64,000 bases of DNA from Macrococcus carouselicus (GTDB taxonomy: Bacteria; Bacillota; Bacilli; Staphylococcales; Staphylococcaceae): contig NZ_SCWD01000001.1 in NCBI RefSeq assembly GCF_004359515.1, positions 868,001 through 932,000 on the forward strand, written 5' to 3'. Position 1 is the stretch's first letter; every line of letters starts with the position of its first letter. This document shows positions 41,702 to 52,586 of the stretch, in pieces. Made by a program: the position numbers and the translations under genes. The notes beneath the pieces were generated by a model that was not told where the DNA came from, did not search any database, and saw nothing but the letters and a program-made list of their open reading frames with translations.

Positions 41702-44326
41702 CTACGCTTTCAACTGCTCAAGTCTTTCTTTCACTGCTCGATATCGTTCAGTATAAAGTACCTGTTTCTCTTTCTCTTCGTTGATCACTTTCTCAGGTGC
41801 TTTCGAGACAAACTTCTCATTTGCAAGTTTGCCATTTACACGGTCCAGTTCTTTCTGCCATTTTTCCAGTTCTTTATTCAGACGCTCACGTTCCTTATCC
41901 ATATCGATGAGACCTTCAAGCGGCAGAATGACTTCTGCACCGAAGACAGCTGTTGTCATCGCTTTCTCAGGCACTTCCGGTGACAATGAAACTACAAGTT
42001 CAGATGGATTACAGAAACGGTCGATATAGTGGCGGTTGCTTTCAATGTTGTTGAGATGCATATCATTGTGCGCTTTGATCAGCACCGGAATCTCTTTTGA
42101 CATCGGTGTGTTCACTTCTGTACGTGACGTACGGACAGCGCGAATGATCTCCATCAGCTGTTCCATCTCGTGCTTGGATGCATCATCAGTTAACTCAGGA
42201 CGGACAACCGGCCAGCTTGCACGGACGATGGATTCACCTTCGTGCGGCAGGTTCTGCCAGATGGCCTCAGTGACGAACGGCATGAACGGATGCATCATAC
42301 GCATGATCTGATCAAGCGTGTAAGCCAAGATTGAACGCGTCATCTGTTTCGCTTCCTCGTCGTCACTATTCATCGGAATCTTGCTCATCTCGATGTACCA
42401 GTCACAGAAGTCATCCCAGATAAAGTTATACAGGCTGCGTCCGACTTCACCGAATTCATATTTATCAGCAAGACGTGTCACTTCTTCAATCGTCTCATTC
42501 AGACGTGTCAGAATCCATTTATCAGCAACTGACTTCTTACCGTCAAGCTTGATATCCTCTACACTGAAGTCCTCACCGATATTCATCAGGCTGAAACGGG
42601 ATGCATTCCAGATCTTATTGATGAAGTTCCAGCTTGCTTCCACTTTCTCTGTCGAATAACGTAAATCCTGTCCAGGTGTTGAACCTGTCGCCAGGAAATA
42701 ACGCAGTGCATCTGCACCGTACTCATCGATGACATCCATCGGGTCCACACCATTGCCGAGCGATTTACTCATCTTGCGGCCGTCTTCCGCACGGACAAGA
42801 CCGTGGATCAGTACTTCATTGAACGGACGACGGTCAGTGAACTCAAGTCCCTGGAAGATCATACGGGCAACCCAGAAGAAGATGATATCATAACCAGTCA
42901 CAAGGACGTTAGTCGGATAGAAGCGCTTGAAGTCAGCTGCATCTTCGTCCGGCCAGCCGAGTGTTGAGAACGGCCATAATGCGCTTGAGAACCATGTATC
43001 AAGAACATCTTCGTCCTGCGTCCAGTTATCAGCATCCTCAGGTGCCTGTTCACCTACATATACTTCACCTGTCTCCTTATGATACCAGGCTGGAATCTGA
43101 TGGCCCCACCAGAGCTGACGGGAGATACACCAGTCATGGATCCCTTCCATCCAGCGGTTGAAGGTATTCTCGAAGCGCGGCGGTACAAAATCGATGCGGT
43201 CATCCGTCTGTTGATTGTCAAGTGACTGCTCAGCTAATGGTTCCATCTTGACGAACCACTGAGTGGACAGGTAAGGTTCAACGACTGCACCGCTGCGCTC
43301 AGAGTGCCCCACCTGATGGACGTGCTTCTCAACTTTGACGAGTTCACCAGATGCTTCGAGGTCCTGCACCAGCTGTTTACGGCAGTCAAAGCGGTCCATA
43401 CCAGCATACTTACCTGCTTTGTCGTTCATCGTGCCGTCCTCATTCATGACATTGATGCGGGGCAGATCATGACGGTTACCGATTTCGAAGTCATTCGGGT
43501 CATGAGCCGGTGTTACCTTCATTGCGCCCGTACCGAATTCCATCTCAACGTAGTCATCCCCGATAATCGGTATCTCACGGTTCATGATCGGCAGCATGAC
43601 TGTCTTACCGATCATCTCCTTGTAGCGTTCGTCTTCCGGATGGACGACGACTGCTGTATCCCCGAGCATCGTCTCAGGACGCGTTGTCGCGATTTCAATG
43701 ACCCCTGAACCATCAGCAAGAGGATAGTTCATATGATAGAATGCGCCTTCCACTTCTTCGTGGATAACCTCGATATCACTGAGCGCTGTACGTGCTGCAG
43801 GATCCCAGTTAATGATGCGCTCACCACGGTAGATCAGTCCCTTGTTATACATCTCGACAAATACACGCTTAACGGCGTCACTTAAGCCGGCGTCCAATGT
43901 AAAGCGCTCACGGGAATAATCAAGACCGAGACCCATCTTCGCCCACTGCTCACGAATGGTCGCAGCATATTCCTCTTTCCATTCCATCGTATGTTCCAGG
44001 AACTTCACACGTCCGATATCATGACGGCTTATCCCCTCTTCGCGTAGCTTCGCTTCTACTTTGGCCTGTGTGGCAATTCCTGCATGGTCCATACCCGGCA
44101 AGTACAATGTATTGTAGCCCTGCATGCGTTTCATACGCGTGATGATATCCTGCAAGGTCGTATCCCAGGCATGACCGATATGCAGTTTACCTGTTACATT
44201 CGGTGGTGGTATCACAATCGTGAACGGCTGCTTATCATCATGATCTTCAGCCTTAAAGAGCTCAGCATCAAGCCATTTCTTGTAACGTCCTTCTTCAACT
44301 AACTTGGGATTATACTTCGTATCCAT
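41702..44326 (-). CDS. valS: Valyl-tRNA synthetase
   Basis: An 874-residue class I synthetase. The HIGH signature lies in [15 protein letters not shown] near residue 45, KMSKS in [14 protein letters not shown] near 520, with an editing CP1 domain between them and a C-terminal coiled coil (about 805-874, [20 protein letters not shown] region). The start at 44326 follows GGAGG by 8 nt; the longer open frame runs into the T-box terminator and is rejected. Confidence 0.97.
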   Translation of the reverse strand: MDTKYNPKLVEEGRYKKWLDAELFKAEDHDDKQPFTIVIPPPNVTGKLHIGHAWDTTLQDIITRMKRMQGYNTLYLPGMDHAGIATQAKVEAKLREEGISRHDIGRVKFLEHTMEWKEEYAATIREQWAKMGLGLDYSRERFTLDAGLSDAVKRVFVEMYNKGLIYRGERIINWDPAARTALSDIEVIHEEVEGAFYHMNYPLADGSGVIEIATTRPETMLGDTAVVVHPEDERYKEMIGKTVMLPIMNREIPIIGDDYVEMEFGTGAMKVTPAHDPNDFEIGNRHDLPRINVMNEDGTMNDKAGKYAGMDRFDCRKQLVQDLEASGELVKVEKHVHQVGHSERSGAVVEPYLSTQWFVKMEPLAEQSLDNQQTDDRIDFVPPRFENTFNRWMEGIHDWCISRQLWWGHQIPAWYHKETGEVYVGEQAPEDADNWTQDEDVLDTWFSSALWPFSTLGWPDEDAADFKRFYPTNVLVTGYDIIFFWVARMIFQGLEFTDRRPFNEVLIHGLVRAEDGRKMSKSLGNGVDPMDVIDEYGADALRYFLATGSTPGQDLRYSTEKVEASWNFINKIWNASRFSLMNIGEDFSVEDIKLDGKKSVADKWILTRLNETIEEVTRLADKYEFGEVGRSLYNFIWDDFCDWYIEMSKIPMNSDDEEAKQMTRSILAYTLDQIMRMMHPFMPFVTEAIWQNLPHEGESIVRASWPVVRPELTDDASKHEMEQLMEIIRAVRTSRTEVNTPMSKEIPVLIKAHNDMHLNNIESNRHYIDRFCNPSELVVSLSPEVPEKAMTTAVFGAEVILPLEGLIDMDKERERLNKELEKWQKELDRVNGKLANEKFVSKAPEKVINEEKEKQVLYTERYRAVKERLEQLKA

Positions 44327-44357
44327 ATCATTTTCCTCCAGTCGTATTATCAGCAAA

Positions 44358-44580
44358 ATAAAAACCGCCCTATAGAAATAGGACGGGAATAATCTCGTGG
44401 TACCACCTAAATTCAGCCGAGGCTGCACTTAAAACGATTAACGCTCGAACACGCTTCAGCCTACTTGATTTCAGCAGAAGAACAGCTGCGGGCTACCTTC
44501 CGTCATAAATGCTGCATAGTTTCACCGGCCCTATGCTCTCTTGAAAGACATTTAAGTACGTACTCTTCCCGAAATTATAT
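44358..44580 (-). promoter_or_regulatory. T-box riboswitch controlling valS-folC
   Basis: Minus strand carries AATTTAGGTGGTACCACGAG (44394-44412), the T-box core, followed by a terminator stem (CCCGTCCTAT with ATAGGGCGG) and a T-run at 44358-44387. A GTA triplet within GGAAGGTAGCCC upstream (near 44495) is a candidate valine specifier, but Stem I was not folded. Uncharged tRNA-Val is the expected ligand. Confidence 0.88.
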
Positions 44581-44591
44581 TAATTTATTTC

Positions 44592-44620
44592 ATCTTAGCT
44601 GATTTGACCACCCTTGTCAA
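44592..44620 (-). promoter_or_regulatory. Promoter of valS-folC, inside the 3' end of the upstream permease gene
   Basis: Minus strand TTGACA (44615-44620), 17-nt spacer, TAAGAT (44592-44597). The -35 box is a perfect consensus and lies in the last codons of the AbrB-family gene. Confidence 0.75.
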
Positions 44621-45635
44621 ATCGCTTCAGAACAACCTGCAGCAGGGGGGCAATCACCAGCAGAATAAAGAATATACGAAAGATATGGTAGCTTGAGATC
44701 ATTGCAATATTGCCCCCAGATTCCAGTGCAACGATAATGATCTGGGCCATCCCACCTGGAGCCAGACTTAAAAACAGATCATTGAAATCATGGGCACTGA
44801 AAAGAAATGCAAGAATGAATGTCACTACAATCAGCAGGGTATTCTGCACTGCTATTCCGATGAACAGTCTGGCTGAGAGCTGGCTTGACAGGTCTACAAC
44901 CTGAAGTCCTATTCTCACACCGAACATCAGCTGTGCCGCAGCAATCAGTGCATAAGGTACGGAAAATACCTCTCCTGTCATCAGGTTCCAGACAGTCACT
45001 GCAAAAATAGGCGCCAGAAGCTGGGGTACTGGAAAATGTATCCGACGTAGCAGCAGAAAGACGGCTGTGATCATCGCTGCCATGAACCCGACTTCATCCC
45101 AGTTCAGCACGTCAAATACCGACTGTGCACGCTGTGTCTGACCTGTCACGTCTCCTCCACTGAATGATGCGATAAAAGGGACGCTCATCACAACGAACAG
45201 CAGGCGTGACGTCTGTGACAAAGTCACAGCAAGCAGATCCGCCCGTTTATTTTCTTCCGCCATGACAATCATCTGACTAAGTGCTCCAGGAATGGCACTT
45301 AACACTGCCGTTTCATAGGTACAGTCTGTAATTCTTCTGAAAATCAGTGATAGAATAACCGCCGCGCCAATGATCATGATATTCAGCAGAATAATACTGA
45401 ACAGATCGTTTCGTATATCCTTCAGTACATGCATAGTGAAAGTCGCACCAATCTGTGTCCCTAATATAAACAGTCCGAGGTCCCCGAGAAATCTAGGCCA
45501 TCTAATGGTTTTACTGCTTGTTCTACTGACTGAGACAGCTGCCAGTATAGGACCGAACAGCCAGGGCAGGAACATTCCTATTTTCATCAGTACATAGCCG
45601 GATATAACTGCGACAATTACTACAATAGTTGTCAT
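44595..45635 (-). CDS. AbrB-family membrane protein (putative permease)
   Basis: A 346-residue integral membrane protein of the AbrB family (once called ammonia monooxygenase family), unrelated to the AbrB transition-state regulator. Two internal duplicate halves are visible: GYVLMKIGMFLPWLFGPILAA near the start and VPQLLAPIFAVTVWNLMTGE near the middle, with SAIPGALSQMIVMAEE and LAPGGMAQIIIVALESG as matching repeats. About ten hydrophobic segments. Substrate is unknown. It is divergent from a small membrane-protein gene. Confidence 0.85.
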   Translation of the reverse strand: MTTIVVIVAVISGYVLMKIGMFLPWLFGPILAAVSVSRTSSKTIRWPRFLGDLGLFILGTQIGATFTMHVLKDIRNDLFSIILLNIMIIGAAVILSLIFRRITDCTYETAVLSAIPGALSQMIVMAEENKRADLLAVTLSQTSRLLFVVMSVPFIASFSGGDVTGQTQRAQSVFDVLNWDEVGFMAAMITAVFLLLRRIHFPVPQLLAPIFAVTVWNLMTGEVFSVPYALIAAAQLMFGVRIGLQVVDLSSQLSARLFIGIAVQNTLLIVVTFILAFLFSAHDFNDLFLSLAPGGMAQIIIVALESGGNIAMISSYHIFRIFFILLVIAPLLQVVLKRFDKGGQIS

Positions 45636-45670
45636 TTGAACACTTCCAGTCGTTTAAAAGATGGTAATCA

Positions 45671-45690
45671 GGTTATATAACATTATAACC
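45671..45690. promoter_or_regulatory. 20-bp near-palindrome upstream of the small membrane-protein gene
   Basis: GGTTATATAACATTATAACC contains a perfect 7-bp inverted repeat (GGTTATA / TATAACC, 6-bp spacer) 20 bp before the start codon. A possible -10 hexamer, TATAAC, lies within it. It looks like an operator overlapping a promoter in the divergent spacer. Confidence 0.45.
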
Positions 45691-45709
45691 TTATAAGGAG
45701 GCTACGCCT

Positions 45710-45811
45710 ATGATCAGATACGCAGGAGGTACAACGGGTTGTTTATTCTCGATTATCATTTCAGTTGTTCTGTCGATCATTCTTACATTATTACTTAATT
45801 TCATCTTTTAA
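45710..45811 (+). CDS. Small hydrophobic membrane protein (33 aa)
   Basis: Short gene encoding MIRYAGGTTGCLFSIIISVV followed by LSIILTLLLNFIF: a brief N-terminal segment and one transmembrane helix. It has a perfect AAGGAGG ribosome site 9 nt before the ATG and an intrinsic terminator starting directly after the stop codon, so it is a complete small transcription unit. I do not recognise a family. The function is unknown; single-helix proteins of this kind often regulate larger membrane complexes or act as type I toxins, but no antisense RNA is evident. Confidence 0.65.
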   Translation: MIRYAGGTTGCLFSIIISVVLSIILTLLLNFIF

Positions 45812-45814
45812 TAG

Positions 45815-45846
45815 AAAAACAGATTTAATCGTGAATCTGTTTTTTT
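45815..45846 (+). terminator. Terminator after the 33-aa membrane protein gene
   Basis: AAAAACAGATT (45815-45825) pairs with AATCTGTTTTT (45834-45844), continuing into a T-run. Confidence 0.85.
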
Positions 45847-45863
45847 ATGTCTATTTTTAGGAA

Positions 45864-45895
45864 TATAAAAAAACCGTGAACTTAAGTTCACGGTT
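45864..45895 (-). terminator. Terminator after the TTEEA-repeat protein gene
   Basis: A 24-bp perfect palindrome (45872-45895) followed by seven T on the minus strand, just past the stop codon. Confidence 0.85.
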
Positions 45896-45906
45896 AGCAG
45901 CTGTTA

Positions 45907-46329
45907 TTATGCAGCTAAGTCAAAGTTAACGATTGATGCTAAATCAAATCCACCAGCGTTTGCTTCTTCAGTTGTCGCTTCTTCAGTTGTCGCTTCTTCT
46001 GTAGTTGCTTCTTCAGTCGTTGCATTTTCTGTAGTTGTTTCTTCAGTTGAAGTCTCTTCTTTTTTATCATCTTCTTCGTTGTTACACATGTTTAATAAGA
46101 ACGGGATAGCTAAGAGAAGTAATAATAAAGGAATCAACCAAGGCCATGGACTTTTCTTTTTAGGTTCTTCATGAGCCACGTGACGAGTTTCACGAGTTGT
46201 AGTTGTTTCTTTAACTCGGTCCCCAGCAGCACGGTTAGTGTTGTCCGCTGTGTGAGTGACGTGACGATCACGCTCTGAGTTGTAGATTACATCTTTGTCA
46301 TTTCTGTTGTTGTTATTGTTGTTAGCCAT
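45907..46329 (-). CDS. Membrane-anchored protein with acidic Thr/Glu repeat tail
   Basis: A 140-residue protein of unknown function. It has a hydrophilic N-terminus rich in Asn, Arg and Thr (about 1-60), a basic stop KKKSPWPW, one transmembrane helix (about 66-84, LIPLLLLLLAIPFLL), and an acidic outer tail: DDKKEETSTEE then five tandem TTEEA-like units and a C-terminal GGFDLASIVNFDLAA. The start at 46329 follows GGAGG by 8 nt. With the positive-inside rule the tail should face outward. No sorting motif (LPXTG) is present. It has its own terminator. Confidence 0.8.
   Translation of the reverse strand: MANNNNNNRNDKDVIYNSERDRHVTHTADNTNRAAGDRVKETTTTRETRHVAHEEPKKKSPWPWLIPLLLLLLAIPFLLNMCNNEEDDKKEETSTEETTTENATTEEATTEEATTEEATTEEANAGGFDLASIVNFDLAA
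45962..46051 (-). repeat. 15-bp tandem repeats coding TTEEA units
   Basis: Six consecutive 15-bp units; the plus strand reads GCTTCTTCAGTTGTC twice exactly, then increasingly diverged copies. Each codes for five residues (TTEEA, TTENA or STEET). The number of copies may vary between strains by slipped replication. Confidence 0.85.
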
Positions 46330-46473
46330 TTGACTTACCTCCACTTGGATTTAGTTTTGTTTGTAAAATTTTATTTACATGAATAATATTGCCTGTATCC
46401 AGAGAATTAAACATAAATTTTTCAAAAAATTTTTTAATTTTATGTTTTTAAGTTATTTCATTGCTCAAAAGCC

Positions 46474-47751
46474 TTATTTGACGGCATTCAGAGCTTTGTC
46501 AAATGCATCTAAAGTTTTTTCGATATCTTCTGAAGTATGCTGTGTAGAAAGGAACATCCCTTCGAATTGTGACGGTGGAAGGAAGATTCCGTTCGCTGCC
46601 ATCTCCTTGTACATCGCTGCAAATAACTTCAGATTCGACTGCGAAGCGACCTCAAAATCAGTCACATCCCGGTCATTTAGGAAATAGCCGATCATGCTGC
46701 CGGCGCGATTGATCGTGATCGGCACATCATGCTTAGCAAAGACTTCCTTCAGTCCTGCTTCCAGCTGGTCGCCGAGTTGATTGAAGTGTTCATAACTTTC
46801 AGGTGTCAGCTGACTGAGTGTATAGTAGCCCCCTGTCATCGCAAGTGGATTACCGCTCAGAGTACCTGCCTGATAAATATCCCCTGCAGGTGCAATGCGC
46901 TCCATAATCTCTTTACGGCCACCGAAAGCACCGACCGGCAGTCCGCCGCCGATTACTTTCCCGAGACAAGTCAAGTCAGGCATGACATTGAAATAGCCCT
47001 GTGCACAGTTGTAGCCGACGCGGAATCCTGTCATCACTTCATCGAATATCAGCAGTGCACCGTATTCTGTCGTAATGTCGCGCAGACCCTGCAGAAAGCC
47101 TTCTACCGGCGGTACGACCCCCATATTACCGGCAACAGGTTCAACGATGATACAGGCAATATCGTCACCAAACTTCTCAAAGGCCGTCTTAACTGATTCT
47201 AAGTCATTGTAATGAACGGTAATCGTGTTCTCTGCTGTGCCTTTCGGTACACCTGGAGAGTCCGGCAGTCCAAGAGTCGCGACACCTGAACCCGCTTTGA
47301 TCAGCAGGCTGTCACTATGCCCGTGATAGCAGCCAATGAACTTAAGGATCTTGTTACGTCCAGTGAAACCACGTGCTAACCGCAGTGCAGCGAGCGTCGC
47401 CTCAGTCCCGCTTGATACCATACGGACCATCTCTATAGAAGGCACACGTTCGATGACCAGCTCAGCCATCTTCGTCTCAAGTTCAGTCGGTGCACCGAAA
47501 CTTGTCCCTTGCATGACAGCCTTCGTCAGCTCTTCAGTCACCTTGTTATCCGCATGACCTAAAATAAGCGGACCCCAGCTCAGGACATAATCGATATATT
47601 CATTGCCATCAATATCATAGATTTTTGAGCCTTTTCCTTTTTCCATGAAGATCGGATCCATGTCGACACTTTTGAATGCACGGACCGGGCTGTTAACACC
47701 ACCCGGCATCACTTTGACTGCTTCCTGGAATGCTTGTTCTGATCGATTCAT
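46474..47751 (-). CDS. hemL: Glutamate-1-semialdehyde 2,1-aminomutase
   Basis: A 425-residue PLP enzyme making 5-aminolevulinate. [19 protein letters not shown] is near residue 117, [12 protein letters not shown] near 240 and the PLP lysine in [19 protein letters not shown] near 263. Last gene of hemAXCDBL; its ATG overlaps the hemB stop by one base (TAATG). Confidence 0.97.
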   Translation of the reverse strand: MNRSEQAFQEAVKVMPGGVNSPVRAFKSVDMDPIFMEKGKGSKIYDIDGNEYIDYVLSWGPLILGHADNKVTEELTKAVMQGTSFGAPTELETKMAELVIERVPSIEMVRMVSSGTEATLAALRLARGFTGRNKILKFIGCYHGHSDSLLIKAGSGVATLGLPDSPGVPKGTAENTITVHYNDLESVKTAFEKFGDDIACIIVEPVAGNMGVVPPVEGFLQGLRDITTEYGALLIFDEVMTGFRVGYNCAQGYFNVMPDLTCLGKVIGGGLPVGAFGGRKEIMERIAPAGDIYQAGTLSGNPLAMTGGYYTLSQLTPESYEHFNQLGDQLEAGLKEVFAKHDVPITINRAGSMIGYFLNDRDVTDFEVASQSNLKLFAAMYKEMAANGIFLPPSQFEGMFLSTQHTSEDIEKTLDAFDKALNAVK

Positions 47752-48731
47752 TAGTAGACTCCTCTATCTAAGTATTTACAGATATCTTTTGAGAAATAAG
47801 TGATGATCATATCTGCACCGGCCCGTTTCATTGAAATCATCTGTTCCATGACGATGCGTTCCTCATCAATCCAGCCGTTCTGTGCAGCTGCCTTTGTCAT
47901 AGCATATTCGCCGCTGACGTTATAGGCGACAACCGGGATATTGCTGTTATTGCGGACATCGCGGATGATGTCAAGATAGCTTAACGCCGGCTTCACAATC
48001 ATCATATCGCAGCCTTCAGCGAGATCACTTTCAAGTTCACGCATCGCTTCAAGACGATTGGCAGGGTCCATCTGGTAACCTTTACGATCACCCTGTCCCG
48101 GTGTGCTCTCAGCCGCATCACGGAACGGTCCGTAGAATGCCGATGCATATTTGATGCCGTAGCTCATGATCGGAATATGGTAAAAGCCTGCTTCGTCGAG
48201 ACCTGCACGGATGGCCTGCACGAAGCCGTCCATCATGTTGCTCGGCGCGATAATGTCAGCGCCTGCTTTCGCCTGTGATACAGCGGTCTTGACGAGCAGT
48301 GGGAGCGTGTCGTCATTGATGACGTGTCCATGGTCATCAATAACGCCGCAGTGTCCATGGTCCGTATATTCACAGAGACAGGTATCTGCCAGCACCAGCA
48401 TATCGGGATACAGTTCTTTTGACAGGCGCGTTGCACGCTGGATAATCCCGTTGTCGATAAATGCACCCGTGCCGCAGCCATCTTTTTCATTCGGAATACC
48501 GAAGAACATCACGGCGCGGATACCCGCGTCGTAAGCTTCTTTCAGTTCTTCGTGCAGCATATTCAGGCTGAGCTGATAGACCCCTGGCATAGAAGGCACT
48601 TCATTTCTGATGTCATCCTTTTCGATGACGAAGATCGGATAGATCAGATCCTTCTTGGAAAGTGTCGTCTCTCTTACCATATCCCGCATCACTGCTGAAC
48701 TTCTTAAACGTCTGTGTCGGTCAAAATTCAT
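47751..48731 (-). CDS. hemB: Delta-aminolevulinic acid dehydratase (porphobilinogen synthase)
   Basis: A 326-residue enzyme condensing two aminolevulinates. The zinc-type cysteine cluster [14 protein letters not shown] is at about residues 117-130, and the Schiff-base lysines are in [16 protein letters not shown] and [11 protein letters not shown]. It is in the haem operon between hemD and hemL. Confidence 0.97.
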   Translation of the reverse strand: MNFDRHRRLRSSAVMRDMVRETTLSKKDLIYPIFVIEKDDIRNEVPSMPGVYQLSLNMLHEELKEAYDAGIRAVMFFGIPNEKDGCGTGAFIDNGIIQRATRLSKELYPDMLVLADTCLCEYTDHGHCGVIDDHGHVINDDTLPLLVKTAVSQAKAGADIIAPSNMMDGFVQAIRAGLDEAGFYHIPIMSYGIKYASAFYGPFRDAAESTPGQGDRKGYQMDPANRLEAMRELESDLAEGCDMMIVKPALSYLDIIRDVRNNSNIPVVAYNVSGEYAMTKAAAQNGWIDEERIVMEQMISMKRAGADMIITYFSKDICKYLDRGVY

Positions 48732-49404
48732 TCCATTCCCTCATTTCAGTTATTTTAGCTATCATCTGTTCTTTTGTGGCAGTTTCCGGCATGACGCATG
48801 GCTGCCGGTACCGGTCGAGTGCAGCTTTTGTCACAGGACCGATAGCTACAACCGGTATGACTACCGGCTGATAATGCTTAAAATAAGCATCTACAGCTGA
48901 CGGACTCATAAAAGTCAGTGCGTCCACCTCTCCGTCTACAATCATATCATGAATCCTCAGAGCCGCCGACTGAGATGCAACAGGCCTGTATAACTCAATG
49001 CGATCGACCTGCCCTCTCGCTGCAAGAAAGCGGTGTAAAGGCGGTCTTGCTTTCACACTTACCGGCAGGCAGCAGCTGCAGCCATCAAAGCGACTTCCCG
49101 CTTCAGCTATAAACGTCTCCTGATCGAAGACAGAAGGCATAAAATCTGCTGTCAGTCCTTTTGCCTCTAAAGACTTTCTGGTCTTCGTACCGATGACCGC
49201 CAGCCGGTCGAATGTGACATCGCTGTAATTGTCGAAGAATATCTCCACGGCATTTTTGCTCGTCAAAATAAGCCAGTCATAGTGACGATGCAGATAGTCA
49301 CTTTGAACGGGGAGCTTTTCAATACCGATCAACGGTATGTGAACAACTTCAACATCGTCTGTCTGTGTTTTTTCACTATCAGTCATCACTACAACTGGCT
49401 TCAT
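48721..49404 (-). CDS. hemD: Uroporphyrinogen-III synthase
   Basis: A 227-residue product beginning [18 protein letters not shown]. The family is poorly conserved, but the [14 protein letters not shown] segment, [14 protein letters not shown] and the [13 protein letters not shown] and [12 protein letters not shown] segments match HemD, as does the position between hemC and hemB. The start at 49404 is one base after the hemC stop, with a GGAAG site. The last codons overlap the hemB start. Confidence 0.9.
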   Translation of the reverse strand: MKPVVVMTDSEKTQTDDVEVVHIPLIGIEKLPVQSDYLHRHYDWLILTSKNAVEIFFDNYSDVTFDRLAVIGTKTRKSLEAKGLTADFMPSVFDQETFIAEAGSRFDGCSCCLPVSVKARPPLHRFLAARGQVDRIELYRPVASQSAALRIHDMIVDGEVDALTFMSPSAVDAYFKHYQPVVIPVVAIGPVTKAALDRYRQPCVMPETATKEQMIAKITEMREWNEF

Positions 49405-49405
49405 T

Positions 49406-50332
49406 TTATCGACTTCCTTCTGCATTAAGTGCTTCAATGATATCGTACGCACCGTTCTCTTTCATCTCCCGGGCGACCTTTGCCCCCATCTCAGCTGCAT
49501 CAGTCCCTCGTACCTCACTTTCGTAGCGGTGTCTGCCGTCAGGTGACATGATCAGGCCGCGGAAATAGAGTTCGTCGCCTTCTACAACCGCATGTCCGGC
49601 AATCGGGACCTTGCAGCTGCCGTCCATCAGTCTGAGGAATTCCCGCTCCACTGCTGTACAGCGTTCGACATCCTCATTATGAACTGCTCTTAATATGTTC
49701 AGAACTTCCTTATCATCTGCCCGGCATTCAATACCTAGGGCCCCCTGTCCGATAGCAGGTAACATCACATCATCTTCCAGGTATTCAGTAACTGTCTCTT
49801 CGCTCCAGCCCATACGTTTCAAACCTGCTGCTGCCAGGATGATCGCATCGTATGCATCGTTATGAAGTTTGTTAAGTCGTGTATCGATATTACCGCGGAT
49901 CCATTCGATTTTAAGATGCGGATATTGACTCAACAGCTGTGCACCTCTTCTAAGGGAACTGGTGCCAACGACACTGCCTGCCGGTAGATCTTTCAGCTTC
50001 ACATGATTGTTCGAGATGAACGCATCACGTGGATCTTCACGGTCTGGAATACAGCCGAGCGTCAGCCCTTCAGGCAGGACACTTGGCACATCCTTCAGCG
50101 AGTGTATCGCGATATCGATTTCTTTATTGAAGAGTGCCTGCTCGATCTCTTTGACAAACAGACCTTTTCCGCCCACTTTGGAAAGCTGGACGTCAACAAT
50201 CTGATCACCTTTTGTCACAATCTCCTTGAATTCAACTTCCAGGTCCGGGAATCTGGCCTGCAGTGAATCCGTGAACTGCTTACTTTGTGTAAGTGCAAGC
50301 TGACTTCTTCTCGTACCGACAATAATCTTCAC
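49406..50332 (-). CDS. hemC: Porphobilinogen deaminase (hydroxymethylbilane synthase)
   Basis: A 308-residue enzyme starting [17 protein letters not shown]. It contains [26 protein letters not shown] and the dipyrromethane cofactor cysteine in [16 protein letters not shown] near residue 240. It belongs to the hemAXCDBL operon. Confidence 0.97.
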   Translation of the reverse strand: MKIIVGTRRSQLALTQSKQFTDSLQARFPDLEVEFKEIVTKGDQIVDVQLSKVGGKGLFVKEIEQALFNKEIDIAIHSLKDVPSVLPEGLTLGCIPDREDPRDAFISNNHVKLKDLPAGSVVGTSSLRRGAQLLSQYPHLKIEWIRGNIDTRLNKLHNDAYDAIILAAAGLKRMGWSEETVTEYLEDDVMLPAIGQGALGIECRADDKEVLNILRAVHNEDVERCTAVEREFLRLMDGSCKVPIAGHAVVEGDELYFRGLIMSPDGRHRYESEVRGTDAAEMGAKVAREMKENGAYDIIEALNAEGSR

Positions 50333-50345
50333 TATGATAATCCTC

Positions 50346-51179
50346 CTAATTGATCAGTTGATGGAAATCTGAATATCTGCTGATGACCAGATAATTGACC
50401 ATGCAGATCAGAAAAAAGATGATATTGATCTCCATCATAATATTCATTTTCTGTTTCTGCTGTGTAGATAGATAGATATAGCTGGCATAGATCAACAGGA
50501 CAAGAGTCGAACCGACCACCTTGCTATCCAGCCAGATGGAAGGACCGATCAGTATCAGTCCCCATTGAATCCCCAGCACAAGTGAGATGAGCAGGAGACC
50601 GAATCCGACCATGCTGAACAAATTGACCGAACGGCTGAGAGATGCGAGATCACTCAGGCGGAAGAACTTCTGAGAGAACTTCTTCTGTTTAAGGTTACGC
50701 ATCTGATACAGGTAGAGTACCGCCTGAATAGCCGCGATCAGAAACGTGACATACGCTGTAATCGCCAGAGTCACATGCACCATCAGCAGCTCATTCATCA
50801 TATGAGAGACCGTCGTATGAGACTGATAGTCAACCGGCTGGAACGTATGGATCGCCATGAAGATAAAGCCGATGAGATTCATGATAAAGGCGAGAAACTC
50901 CATGCGCGTGGTCTGCGCCATCACAATTGATGCAATGATGATCAGCCAGGTGAAGAAGTAAAAACCTTCTGTAATGGTCTGGACCGGAAATCTGCCTATC
51001 GTGAAATAGAACTGAGCGATCATCAGGGTCTGTGACACGAATACGGCGACCAGAATGATAAAACCGATTTTCCTGATACGATTGTTCTTGTCAATAAAGT
51101 CTATGAAATAACAGGCAATACTTATCATATAAATGAAAAGTATTGCCTCGTTGATTCGGACAGTCAGTAATTCAGACAT
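50346..51179 (-). CDS. hemX: HemX, CcsA-like membrane protein
   Basis: A 277-residue protein with eight predicted transmembrane helices of the cytochrome c assembly (CcsA/ResC-like) family. A conserved histidine-bearing segment [18 protein letters not shown] is near residue 127. In B. subtilis HemX lowers HemA protein abundance. Position directly after hemA supports the name. Confidence 0.92.
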   Translation of the reverse strand: MSELLTVRINEAILFIYMISIACYFIDFIDKNNRIRKIGFIILVAVFVSQTLMIAQFYFTIGRFPVQTITEGFYFFTWLIIIASIVMAQTTRMEFLAFIMNLIGFIFMAIHTFQPVDYQSHTTVSHMMNELLMVHVTLAITAYVTFLIAAIQAVLYLYQMRNLKQKKFSQKFFRLSDLASLSRSVNLFSMVGFGLLLISLVLGIQWGLILIGPSIWLDSKVVGSTLVLLIYASYIYLSTQQKQKMNIMMEINIIFFLICMVNYLVISRYSDFHQLIN

Positions 51180-51183
51180 CTAC

Positions 51184-52515
51184 TCACCCATTTCTTGGTT
51201 CAAGCTGTCCCTGCATCTGCTTATCGTCATTTAATTTCAGTGTCTCCACTTCATTCGTGATATTAAATATTTCCTGGAAGAACTGCAGCTGCTCCTCACG
51301 GTTACTGCTGCCGCTCAGTTCCTTCGCCTGCTGAATCGGATCTTTCAGCATCTGATTGATGACACTCTTCATATGTTTGGAGATCACTTTGCGGTCGCGG
51401 TCAGATAAATCAGGCATCTTGCGGTCGATGCTGTCCATCGTTGTCTCCTGAATACGCAGCGCTTTATCACGAAGAGCTGTAATAACCGGCACAACACCGA
51501 GCATATTGACCCAGTCAAGAAACTGGATGATCGCCAGCTCTATCATACCGGTGATTTTACCCGCTGCTTTCTCGCGTTCAGCTAGGTTAGCATCGACAAG
51601 ACCTTTTAAATCGTCCACATCGTAGTTGAAGACAAGGTCAACATCACCTACAGCGGGATCAACATCCCGAGGTACCGCGATATCGATGAGCACTAAAGGA
51701 TGCGCCGGTCTTAACCTCATAACCTGGTCCATCATCTCTCTCGTGATGATGTAGTCCCGTGCACTGGTTGAAGAGATGACGATATCATGCTCAAGCAGTG
51801 CACACTGAAGTTCCTCCATAAGCACATGCTGACCACCGAAACGGCCGGCAAGTGTACGCGCTTTTTCTGCCGTACGGTTCATCACCGTGATATCCTGTGC
51901 ACCGCTGCCTGCCAGATTCTCAAGCGCGAGCTCAGCCATTTCACCGGCACCGATGATCAGGATGCGCTTTCCTTTAAGTGAACCGAGAATCTTCTTTGAC
52001 AGTTCAACCGCTGCATATGACACAGACACTGCTTTTGATGAGATATCCGTCTCTGAATGCGCACGTTTGGCGAGCGTGATTGCCTCTTTGAATAATTTGT
52101 TGAAGATGGTTCCTGTTGCACCCTCACTCTGTGCCAGCAGGAAGCTGTCACGGATCTGGCCAAGAATCTGCGTCTCACCGAGAACGATGGAGTCAAGACC
52201 AGCTGTTACCCTATAGAGATGTCTGACTGCTTCGTCGTCCACTTTGACAGTCGTCACGCTTTTGACTGTATCAAGTGGCAGGTCGAACCAATCAGCAAGG
52301 AATGCTTTAATATAATAACGTCCTGTATGGACCTGATCGACTACCGCATAAACTTCAGTCCGGTTACAAGTCGACACAATAACCCCTTCCAGTACTGATT
52401 TCTGATTGATCAGTGCTGAATGGGCTTTTTCAATATTCATTTCCGAAAAAGTCAGCTGCTCTCTTAAGCTGACGTCTGCTGTTCTGTGATTGACACTCAC
52501 AACAACAATATGCAT
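51184..52515 (-). CDS. hemA: Glutamyl-tRNA reductase
   Basis: A 443-residue NADPH-dependent enzyme, first committed step of haem synthesis. It starts [20 protein letters not shown]; the catalytic cysteine is in [12 protein letters not shown] near residue 50, followed by the [12 protein letters not shown] and [13 protein letters not shown] nucleotide region, and a C-terminal dimer domain. The ATG at 52515 is preferred on homology; a TTG five codons upstream is possible. First gene of the haem operon. Confidence 0.96.
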   Translation of the reverse strand: MHIVVVSVNHRTADVSLREQLTFSEMNIEKAHSALINQKSVLEGVIVSTCNRTEVYAVVDQVHTGRYYIKAFLADWFDLPLDTVKSVTTVKVDDEAVRHLYRVTAGLDSIVLGETQILGQIRDSFLLAQSEGATGTIFNKLFKEAITLAKRAHSETDISSKAVSVSYAAVELSKKILGSLKGKRILIIGAGEMAELALENLAGSGAQDITVMNRTAEKARTLAGRFGGQHVLMEELQCALLEHDIVISSTSARDYIITREMMDQVMRLRPAHPLVLIDIAVPRDVDPAVGDVDLVFNYDVDDLKGLVDANLAEREKAAGKITGMIELAIIQFLDWVNMLGVVPVITALRDKALRIQETTMDSIDRKMPDLSDRDRKVISKHMKSVINQMLKDPIQQAKELSGSSNREEQLQFFQEIFNITNEVETLKLNDDKQMQGQLEPRNG

Positions 52516-52548
52516 TTCTGTCGCCCCCAAAATATAGCCATTGCTCCT

Positions 52549-52577
52549 ATTATAGCACTAAATGCCCCCGCTGTAAC
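52549..52577 (-). promoter_or_regulatory. Promoter of hemAXCDBL
   Basis: Minus strand: a perfect -10 TATAAT (52549-52554), 17-nt spacer and a weaker -35 GTTACA (52572-52577). Confidence 0.65.
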
Positions 52578-52586
52578 AGGATGTGT

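Noticed and set aside
44327-44428. N-terminal extension of the valS open frame
   Set aside because: It covers the T-box terminator; the ribosome site and homology fix the start at 44326.
45710-45811. Type I toxin interpretation of the 33-aa membrane peptide
   Set aside because: No antisense promoter or RNA could be identified over or beside the gene, so the toxin idea is not supported.
45962-46051. Tandem 15-bp repeats considered as a CRISPR-like or intergenic repeat array
   Set aside because: Units are contiguous without spacers, in frame, and encode TTEEA-type residues of a protein.
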